Shown here piece after piece: positions 16,305 through 23,363 of a stretch of 64,000 nt of DNA. This DNA comes from JASHUC01 sp035523875 (GTDB lineage: Bacteria > Pseudomonadota > Gammaproteobacteria > Steroidobacterales > Steroidobacteraceae). The position numbers were made by a program, and so were the translations under genes. The stretch lies in assembly GCA_035523875.1 (NCBI GenBank), contig DATKPY010000027.1, positions 1 through 64,000 on the forward strand, read 5' to 3'. Position 1 is the first letter of the stretch. Each line of letters begins with the position of its first letter. The notes under the pieces are model-generated. The model had not been told where the DNA came from. It saw only the letters and a list, made by a program, of their open reading frames with translations, and made no database searches.

Positions 16305-16810
16305 CTACGCGACACCCAACAGCTCCCTGGAGAGTTGTGCGGCCTCCAGGTCAGTGAAACCCCTGAGCGCGCGGTCCAAGCTCGCCCGGGCGCTCTCCGT
16401 CAGTACTGAGTCGGCTGTGAGGAGCACCGTAGATTCCCGGTAGCGCTCGAACCAAGGTTCTGCAATTTCCGAGCAGAATCTGGCGATCTCGGTCGCACAC
16501 GATTCTTGGGACTGCTCAGAGTCGGCAAATCCGAGGGAGTAACGCCTCCGAGTTCTCCCGACCAAGACCCGTCGCTGGTGGGCCCGTTAAGGGCCGCGGC
16601 TGCGGACGTGTCATTGACCACGCGAATACCGGCGTGTGCGCGAAAGGCGGGCGTGAAGGTGAAGAGGTGCAGGTGCAAGAACTCGATCACATGCCCTTGA
16701 GGTCGCGCCCAGAACGACGTCTTGCCGCGGACGAATCCAAGCGGCCGCAGCTTCGTACCGAGTAAGCGCCGGACGCGCTCGGCCCCCCGACGCTTGGCGA
16801 TGACGTCCAT
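16305..16810 (-). pseudogene. Frameshifted hypothetical gene in the tRNA-Ser element
   Basis: Two minus-strand frames join into one plausible protein. The first (16810 to about 16560) gives MDVIAKRRGAERVRRLLG, LRPLGFVRGKTSFWARPQGH and HLFTFTPAFRAHAGIRV. The second (about 16565 to 16305) gives RRYSLGF, EIARFCSEIAEPWFERY and SLDRALRGFTDLEAAQLSREL. The pattern resembles DUF4304-like proteins of unknown function. The frame change near 16555 breaks the gene, unless it is a sequencing error. It lies 12 bp upstream of the BrnT-fusion gene. Confidence 0.6.
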
Positions 16811-17172
16811 TCGTTCGCCTAACTTGACACGGATTCTCTAGAAATACGCGCCCCGACGGTCCTCCGCGCGCGAAATGCACCGCCCCGCTGAGCTCGACGG
16901 CGGCGACGCCAATAGAGACGCATGCTCGCCCCGTGCCATTGCATTGATCTTCTCGGGCTGAGTTCGCACACACCGACTCGCGGCTTCGCGCGTATGACAA
17001 GAGCCGCCGTCTGGTTATCCTGCACCACTTCGGAAACAGTTCATGATGATTACATCCATTCGCCGGCACCGGTCGGTCGCCACTGGTGCTGTCGAGCATC
17101 CAGGGCAGTGCGCTTAGCTGCATGCAAGCATTTGACGCGAAAGTACAGACTCCCCAACCGCAAAAACCGGTT
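16811..17172. other. Right-end non-coding part of the tRNA-Ser element
   Basis: About 360 bp without a supportable gene; ORFs here are short and low-complexity. It lies between the frameshifted gene and the right-hand arm-site repeat, and could hold the promoter of the leftward toxin-antitoxin genes. Confidence 0.4.
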
Positions 17173-17191
17173 TTCCGTACCGTTTCCGTAC
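17173..17191 (+). repeat. Candidate integrase arm-type site, right
   Basis: The second exact copy of the 19-bp TTCCGTAC tandem found at 14553-14571, 46 bp from the attachment repeat at 17237. Confidence 0.5.
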
Positions 17192-17236
17192 ACCGATTTT
17201 CATCGGATTCGCGCCAGCGCTGGAAGTGCTTGAAAC

Positions 17237-17327
17237 TGGCGGAGAGAGAGGGATTCGAACCCTCGAAGGGCTTTTGACCCTTACACCCTTAGCAGGGGTG
17301 CGCCTTCGACCACTCGGCCATCTCTCC
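17237..17327 (-). tRNA. tRNA-Ser (anticodon GCT)
   Basis: A complete class II tRNA of 91 nt with encoded CCA. The acceptor GGAGAGA pairs with TCTCTCC, the anticodon stem CACCC/GGGTG encloses CTGCTAA (anticodon GCT), there is a long variable arm as in serine tRNAs, and the T arm is GAGGG-TTCGAAT-CCCTC. It follows csrA on the same strand as in other gammaproteobacteria. Its 3' 66 nt form the attachment repeat of the 2.8-kb element. Confidence 0.97.
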
Positions 17328-17365
17328 GGAAACCATGCTCATTCAATTAGATACGAGCTGGCCGA

Positions 17366-17390
17366 ACGGCCTTGCCGCCGGCAGGGCCGT
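17366..17390 (-). terminator. Hairpin after csrA
   Basis: ACGGCCTTGCC and GGCAGGGCCGT form an 11-bp stem (one G·U) with a 3-nt loop between csrA and tRNA-Ser. No run of U follows on either strand, so it is only a weak candidate terminator or RNA-processing site. Confidence 0.35.
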
Positions 17391-17457
17391 GATCATACTT
17401 GGATCGATTGCGCAACGTAAAGGCGAGCCTCGCCCCCGTCCGCGCCGGTCGACCGCA

Positions 17458-17688
17458 CTATGCGGAGATGAACTCCTGCGGCCGATTGGCTGTCGGCGCC
17501 GGCTCCTGAGCCTGATCCCCCTGCTGCTCGCGCTTGATGCGCTCGTAGATCTCTTCGCGGTGGACCGCGACCGTCTTCGGTGCGTTGATGCCGATTCGCA
17601 CCTGATTGCCTTTGACCCCCAGAACAGTGACGGTGACCTCGTTGCCGATCATCACCGTTTCACCGACCCGCCTCGTCAGGATTAGCAT
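17458..17688 (-). CDS. csrA: Carbon storage regulator CsrA/RsmA
   Basis: 76 aa RNA-binding global regulator that binds GGA motifs in mRNA leaders and controls carbon flux, motility and biofilm. The sequence MLILTRRVGETVMIG, VTVLGVKGNQVRIGINAPK and VAVHREEIYERI is canonical, including the RNA-contacting Arg44 region. A longer, polar C-terminal tail (from about 57) is normal for the family. It has its own strong ribosome binding site and sits between alaS and tRNA-Ser as in E. coli and Pseudomonas. Confidence 0.98.
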   Translation of the reverse strand: MLILTRRVGETVMIGNEVTVTVLGVKGNQVRIGINAPKTVAVHREEIYERIKREQQGDQAQEPAPTANRPQEFISA

Positions 17689-17697
17689 TTATAATTT

Positions 17698-17704
17698 CCT
17701 CCTT
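17698..17704 (-). promoter_or_regulatory. Strong csrA ribosome binding site with overlapping GGA motifs
   Basis: AAGGAGG lies 9 nt before the csrA ATG, within CAAGGAGGAAAT. It includes two GGA triplets, the core of CsrA binding sites, so feedback repression of its own translation is plausible but inferred. Confidence 0.6.
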
Positions 17705-17764
17705 GTTTTTGTAGCCGCACCCGACCGGGGGGCCGCAAAAATCCGGCTCAGAATCTAACGAGTG

Positions 17765-17893
17765 TCACAAAAAACACATATCAGTGAAACCCTGAATCTG
17801 CACAGGCCACCCCCAAGCTTGCCGAGTCAACGCTTCCAGTTCGCAATCTTCTTGCGGCGCGGCACGAATTGATCGGGCCCGGGTGCGCCGCAT
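17765..17893 (-). CDS. Possible 42-aa small ORF directly after alaS
   Basis: An ATG abuts the alaS stop codon (TAGATG) and the frame runs for 42 codons to TGA. No family is recognised. A second frame across the same DNA ends in a basic peptide, VPRRKKIANWKR, before its own stop, so the region may instead be a remnant of another gene. Nothing else occupies the 205-bp alaS-csrA gap; some relatives have lysC here. Confidence 0.2.
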   Translation of the reverse strand: MRRTRARSIRAAPQEDCELEALTRQAWGWPVQIQGFTDMCFL

Positions 17894-20536
17894 CTAGGCG
17901 GATTGTGCGGTCTTCGCGAGCCTCGCGCGCACCAGCTCGACGACGCTTGCGAGAGCCGCATCGAGCGCCCGGGGATCGCTCCCGCCCGCCTGCGCAAAAT
18001 CGGCTCGGCCGCCGCCCCGGCCGCCGATCTGGGCGGCCACGGCGCCGACGATCTCGCCCGCTTTGATACGGCTCGTTTGATCGGGCGTCACGCCGGCGAC
18101 CAGCAGCACCTTCGCGGGGCCCTCGACCGAAGCCAGGACGATCACCGCCGACTTGAGTCGACTCTTCAACTGATCGACCGCCGTGCGCAACGCCTCGGCG
18201 CCTGCGCCGTCGAGTTTGGTGGCAACCACCTTCACCCCGTGCACATCGAGGGCAGCGGCTGCGAGATCCACGCCCTGCCCGGAGGCGAGCCGCTCCTTGA
18301 GCGTGCGGACCTCGCGCTCGAGCTCGCGCGCTCGCTCGAGCGCCTCGCGCACTCTCGCCGGCACGTCGTCCTCGGCGCCACGCACCAGCGCTGCCGCCTC
18401 GCGCAGCAGCGCCTCGTTGCGCTCGACGTATTCGAGCGCCGCATTGCCGGTGATGGCCTCGATGCGCCTCACCCCGGAGGCGACACCGCCCTCGGAGAGG
18501 ATCTTGAAAAGGCCGATGTCTCCGGCGCGCTCGACGTGAGTGCCGCCGCAGAGCTCGAGCGAGAAGTCCCCGACGCGCAGCACCCGCACCTCCTGCTCGT
18601 ACTTCTCGCCGAAGAGCGCCATGGCGCCCGAGGCGACCGCGTCCTGGTAGGCGCGCACCTCGACCTCCGCCGGTGCGTTGCGGCGGATTTGTGCATTCAC
18701 CAGGCGCTCGATCTCGATCAGCTCCTGCTGGCTCACCGGTCCGGGGTGGGAGAAATCGAAGCGCAGCCGATCGGGCGCAACGAGCGAGCCTCTTTGCTGA
18801 ACGTGACCCCCGAGCACGGCGCGTAGCGCCGCGTGCAGCAGGTGCGTGGCCGTGTGGTTGAGCGCAATCGCGCGCCGCCGGGCACCCTCCACACGCGCCT
18901 CGAGGAGATCGCCGATTTTGAGCGTGCCGTCGACCACCTCGCCGATGTGCGAGTGCGCGGCGCCGCGCTTGCGCGTGTCCTCGACGCGGAAGCGCGCACC
19001 GCTCCCCGCGAGCTCTCCGCTGTCGCCCACCTGTCCTCCGGACTCCGCATAGAACGGCGTGCTGTCGAGAATCACCTCGCCACGCTCTCCGCGGCCGAGC
19101 CGCTCGACGGCCGCCCCGTCCCGGAGCAATCCGATCACGCTCCCCTGCGCGGCGAGTGTCTCGTAGCCGCGGAAGCGCGTGCGCTCGAGGCCTCGCGCCG
19201 CGCCGCGCAACTCGACGCCGAAGCGGCTAGCCGCGCGCGCGCGCTCGCGCTGCGCCTCCATCGCCGCATCGAAGCCCGCTTGATCGATCGCAAGGCCGCG
19301 CTCGCGGGCAATGTCGGCCGTGAGATCGACCGGGAAGCCGTAGGTGTCGTAGAGCTTGAAGACGGTCGCGCCGTCGACGACGGCGCCGCTCAATCCCTTC
19401 AACTCGGCATCGAGGAGTGCCATGCCGGTGGCGAGGGTCTCGGCGAATCGCTCCTCCTCCTGCTTGAGCACGCGCTCCACGTGGGCCCGCGCCGCCGCGA
19501 GCTCCGGATAGGCTGAAGCCATCTGCCGCTCGAGCACACCGACGAGCTTGTAGAAGAACGGCTCCGCAATGCCCAGCTTGTAGCCGTGGCGGATCGCGCG
19601 GCGAATGATGCGCCGGAGCACGTAGCCGCGGCCCTCGTTCGCAGGCAGCACCCCATCGACGATCAGGAACGCACACGAGCGGATGTGATCGGCGATCACC
19701 CGCAGCGAGCTCGGGGAGCGCTCCGGGGAATCCGCAAGCGCGGTCGCCGCCTCGATGATCGCGCGGAACAAGTCGATCTCGTAAACGGAGTGCGCGCCTT
19801 GCATCACCGCGGCGATGCGCTCGAGGCCCATGCCCGTGTCAACCGACGGCTTCGGGAGCGGTGTCAGCACACCGTCCGCCGAGCGCTCGAACTGCATGAA
19901 TACGAGGTTCCAGATCTCGACGAAGCGGTCGCCGTCCTCCTCGGGCGAGCCGGGCGGACCGCCCGCGACGCTCGGACCATGATCGTAGAAGATCTCGCTG
20001 CATGGGCCGCACGGGCCGGTATCGCCCATGGCCCAGAAATTCGATTTCTCGCCGAGCCGCGCGAAGCGCTCGGCCGGCACCCCGATCTCACCGAGCCAGA
20101 TTTCGGCAGCCTCATCGTCGTCGCGATACACCGTGACCCAGAGCCGCGCCGGATCGATCTTGAGCTCCTGCGTGACGAGGTCCCACGCGAAGCGAATCGC
20201 CTCGCGCTTGAAGTAATCGCCGAAGGAGAAGTTGCCGAGCATCTCGAAGAAGGTGAGATGGCGCGCGGTGTAGCCGACGTTCTCGAGATCGTTGTGCTTG
20301 CCGCCCGCACGCACGCAGCGCTGGCTGGACGCGGCGCGCAGGTAGTCGCGCCGCTCCTGACCGAGAAATGCGTCCTTGAACTGCACCATGCCGGCGTTGG
20401 TAAAGAGCAGTGTCGGGTCGCTCGCCGGGACGAGCGAGCTCGACGGCACGATGCGGTGACCGCGCTCGCGGAAGAACTCGAGGAACGCTTGCCGCAGCTC
20501 GGCGGCGCTCCTCGGATGATGGGTGCGTGAGGTCAT
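17894..20536 (-). CDS. alaS: Alanyl-tRNA synthetase
   Basis: 880 aa class II synthetase that charges tRNA-Ala and edits mischarged Ser and Gly. The order is: catalytic core (1-about 350) with ELRQAFLEFFRERGH, LVPASDPTLLFTNAGMVQFK and VDTGMGLERI; editing domain with the zinc-binding HTATH (in NHTATHLLHAALR) and CGGTHVERAGDIG; and a C-terminal DHHA1-type region ending GGRGGGRADFAQAGG. Length is typical (E. coli 876). ATG 20536 overlaps the recX stop by 4 nt. Confidence 0.98.
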   Translation of the reverse strand: MTSRTHHPRSAAELRQAFLEFFRERGHRIVPSSSLVPASDPTLLFTNAGMVQFKDAFLGQERRDYLRAASSQRCVRAGGKHNDLENVGYTARHLTFFEMLGNFSFGDYFKREAIRFAWDLVTQELKIDPARLWVTVYRDDDEAAEIWLGEIGVPAERFARLGEKSNFWAMGDTGPCGPCSEIFYDHGPSVAGGPPGSPEEDGDRFVEIWNLVFMQFERSADGVLTPLPKPSVDTGMGLERIAAVMQGAHSVYEIDLFRAIIEAATALADSPERSPSSLRVIADHIRSCAFLIVDGVLPANEGRGYVLRRIIRRAIRHGYKLGIAEPFFYKLVGVLERQMASAYPELAAARAHVERVLKQEEERFAETLATGMALLDAELKGLSGAVVDGATVFKLYDTYGFPVDLTADIARERGLAIDQAGFDAAMEAQRERARAASRFGVELRGAARGLERTRFRGYETLAAQGSVIGLLRDGAAVERLGRGERGEVILDSTPFYAESGGQVGDSGELAGSGARFRVEDTRKRGAAHSHIGEVVDGTLKIGDLLEARVEGARRRAIALNHTATHLLHAALRAVLGGHVQQRGSLVAPDRLRFDFSHPGPVSQQELIEIERLVNAQIRRNAPAEVEVRAYQDAVASGAMALFGEKYEQEVRVLRVGDFSLELCGGTHVERAGDIGLFKILSEGGVASGVRRIEAITGNAALEYVERNEALLREAAALVRGAEDDVPARVREALERARELEREVRTLKERLASGQGVDLAAAALDVHGVKVVATKLDGAGAEALRTAVDQLKSRLKSAVIVLASVEGPAKVLLVAGVTPDQTSRIKAGEIVGAVAAQIGGRGGGRADFAQAGGSDPRALDAALASVVELVRARLAKTAQSA

Positions 20537-20955
20537 TCGTCCAGACTCGAATCCTGATCCAGAGCCGAGCGGATATGATCCGCTGAAAAGCCCCGGTACT
20601 GCAAAAAGCGCCCTTGGCGGGCCCTCTCCGCCCGGCTGTGCGGCGCGCGCGGACCGAACCGCCTGGCACGCGCGGCGCGCGCGAGCGCGGTCCAGTCGGG
20701 GCCCGCAGCGAGCGCGGCCGCGATGAGCGGTTGCGGCACACCGAGCGCCTCGAGTGACGCGGTGATGCGCACCGGACCCTGGCCGCGGCGCGCATGGTAT
20801 GCGACATAGTTCTCCGTGAAGCGCACCTCGTCGAGCAAGCGCTCCTCGGTGAGCTCGTGGAGAATCGCTGCGATCGCATCGCTTGCGAAGCCCAGGGAGA
20901 CGAGCCGCGCGTGGAGCTCACGGCCTGCGAAATCGCGCCGCGCGAGCAGCTTCAC
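20533..20955 (-). CDS. recX: Regulatory protein RecX
   Basis: 140 aa as started at GTG 20955. RecX binds RecA filaments and inhibits them. Tandem three-helix repeats are visible: LLARRDFAGRELHARLVSLGF, ERLLDEVRFTENYVAYHARRGQG and GRFLQYRGFSADHIRSAL. The frame is open upstream as far as a TAG at 21031, and the extra residues (…KRKPLDPERARDPLAARAAA) look like a genuine RecX N-terminal helix, but no ATG, GTG or TTG occurs there; only a CTG at 21027 could serve. The true start is therefore uncertain. It follows recA and overlaps alaS by 4 nt. Confidence 0.88.
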   Translation of the reverse strand: MKLLARRDFAGRELHARLVSLGFASDAIAAILHELTEERLLDEVRFTENYVAYHARRGQGPVRITASLEALGVPQPLIAAALAAGPDWTALARAARARRFGPRAPHSRAERARQGRFLQYRGFSADHIRSALDQDSSLDE

Positions 20956-21080
20956 CGCTGCCGCCCGTGCCGCGAGCGGGTCGCGGGCGCGCTCCGGATC
21001 GAGGGGTTTGCGCTTGCCGGATCTCAGAGCCTAACCGAGCGCCCGATGGCGGTCAGCGCGTGGGCGCGTCCACCGCGCGA

Positions 21081-22109
<1,029 letters not shown>

Positions 22110-22198
22110 TGTCGGGAAGTCCTCGCGGAAGAATCAACAAATTATCCCACAAAGAGGTGCGCGCCGGGGCGTTGAAAGGGGGCTGTTCACGCGAAATT

Positions 22199-22762
22199 TC
22201 AGGCGCCGCGCGTACTGTACAGTGACCATCTTTCGAGGACACTGTACAGCGCGCCGGCGGCCTCGGTGCGGCTCTCGACGAGCGCGAATTCCTCGAACCT
22301 CCACACGACCGGCGCGAGCGGCCGGTGCCGCGGTCCGTGGCGCACATGACGCGCCAGTGTAACGTGCGCATGGAAGGGCTTGAGATCCGGGGCAAACCCG
22401 CGCAGCGTGAGCGCCCGCCGCAGGGCGTCGGCCAGATCGGCCGCCGCCCGCTCGGGGCGCGCCGCGACGGCGCACACGATCTGCGCTCGGCGCCACCAGT
22501 CGATCTGATCGAAGCTCACTTGCAGCGGCTCGCGGGCCGCGCCACGCGCGCTGGCGCACTCGGCCGCCGCCTCGCGCACCGAGGAGAGCGAGCCCTCCTC
22601 GAGCGAGCCCAAGAACGCGAGCGTGAGATGGAGATTTGCAACCGGCACTCGCCTCGCAGGGCCGATCGCCTCGAGCGTAGCGCGCGCCGCCGTCACGAGC
22701 TCGCCCCGCATGGCCGAGCTTGGCCACAGCGCGAAGAACAGCCGCCGCGCACGCGCGTTCAT
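22199..22762 (-). CDS. thpR: RNA 2',3'-cyclic phosphodiesterase (LigT/ThpR)
   Basis: 187 aa member of the 2H phosphoesterase superfamily, which opens 2',3'-cyclic phosphates and can join tRNA halves in vitro. Both catalytic HxT motifs are present: NLHLTLAFLG and FHAHVTLARH. The N-terminus RRLFFALWPS is typical. ATG 22762 overlaps the pncC stop by 4 nt (ATGA), so the two are co-translated. The gene lies 89 bp before recA on the same strand. Confidence 0.92.
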   Translation of the reverse strand: MNARARRLFFALWPSSAMRGELVTAARATLEAIGPARRVPVANLHLTLAFLGSLEEGSLSSVREAAAECASARGAAREPLQVSFDQIDWWRRAQIVCAVAARPERAAADLADALRRALTLRGFAPDLKPFHAHVTLARHVRHGPRHRPLAPVVWRFEEFALVESRTEAAGALYSVLERWSLYSTRGA

Positions 22763-23310
22763 CCGCGTGCACTTCGCCTCACCGGCCGCTCCCGCGCCCC
22801 CGACCGGCCCCGGGCGCCGATACCGCGTGCGATGAGCCGCAGGGCCTGCGCAACCGACTTGCGCCGTACCGCATCACGATCACCCCGGAAGCGGCGCTGC
22901 GCGACGGCAAAGGAGATCTGCCGGCCGCGGCGCAGCGCGAGGCAGAACCAGACCGTGCCGACGGGCTTGCCCGGGGTCGCCCCGTCCGGACCCGCGATGC
23001 CGCTCACGGCGATCGCCAGCTGAGCGCCCGAGGCCTGCAGTGCTCCTGCAGCCATCGCGCGCACGGTCTGCCCGCTCACCGCGCCGAAGCGCGCGAGCGT
23101 GCGCCGCGGCACCGCGAGCGCACGGTGCTTCGACTCGTTCGAGTAGGTGACGTAACCGCATTCGAACCACCGGGAGCTTCCGGGTGGATCGGTGAGCGCC
23201 TTCGCGATCCATCCGGCCGTGCAGGACTCAGCCGTCGCCACGCGCAGGCGGGCGCGCTCGAGCCGCCCACCGATGCGCGCGGCGAGATGCGCGAGGGCGA
23301 GATCGTTCAT
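22759..23310 (-). CDS. pncC: Nicotinamide-nucleotide amidohydrolase (CinA C-terminal type)
   Basis: 183 aa enzyme that deamidates NMN to nicotinate mononucleotide for NAD recycling. Family motifs are VATAESCTAGWIAKALTD with the active Ser/Cys region, WFECGYVTYSNESKH, GAVSGQTVRAMAAGAL and AVSGIAGPDGATPGKPVGTVW. It is the stand-alone C-terminal domain. The last 25 residues are Arg/Gly-rich, beyond the usual end. Its first seven codons (MNDLALA) lie in one arm of a perfect inverted repeat shared with divergent mutS, whose start is 31 bp away. Confidence 0.95.
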   Translation of the reverse strand: MNDLALAHLAARIGGRLERARLRVATAESCTAGWIAKALTDPPGSSRWFECGYVTYSNESKHRALAVPRRTLARFGAVSGQTVRAMAAGALQASGAQLAIAVSGIAGPDGATPGKPVGTVWFCLALRRGRQISFAVAQRRFRGDRDAVRRKSVAQALRLIARGIGARGRSGARERPVRRSARG

Positions 23311-23363
23311 GGGGGCAGTCTAGCGCGGTAGACTGCCCCCCATGAACGATCTCGCCCTCGCGC
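23288..23363. repeat. Perfect 35-bp inverted repeat covering pncC and mutS starts
   Basis: The arms 23288-23322 and 23329-23363 are exact reverse complements separated by GCGCGG. They include both start codons and the first codons of both divergent genes, so both proteins begin MNDLALA. The intergenic gap is only 31 bp and lies wholly inside the repeat. Each mRNA would have only part of the palindrome unless transcription starts in the opposite gene. Confidence 0.95.

Larger units (their letters stand above)
14396..17302. mobile_element. Decayed 2.8-kb integrative element in tRNA-Ser(GCT)
   Basis: Two identical 66-bp direct repeats bound the segment: 14396-14461 (a partial tRNA-Ser) and 17237-17302 (inside the intact tRNA-Ser). 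This is the classic result of integrase-mediated insertion into the 3' part of a tRNA. Inside are a 5'-truncated tyrosine integrase, a BrnT-fusion toxin and RHH antitoxin, and a frameshifted hypothetical gene. Identical 19-bp candidate integrase arm sites occur near both ends. Too small for a self-transmissible element, it looks like a remnant kept with its toxin-antitoxin pair. Confidence 0.85.

Noticed and set aside
17226..17420. ORF with ERGIRTLEG…; similar AEREGFEPSKGF ends near 14436 and 17277
   Set aside because: False translations of the tRNA-Ser 3' end and its partial copy.
22110..22198. Possible LexA box upstream of recA (CTGAAATTTCGCGTGAACAG)
   Set aside because: The CTG and CAG ends are 14 bp apart, not 10, so it does not fit the gammaproteobacterial consensus.
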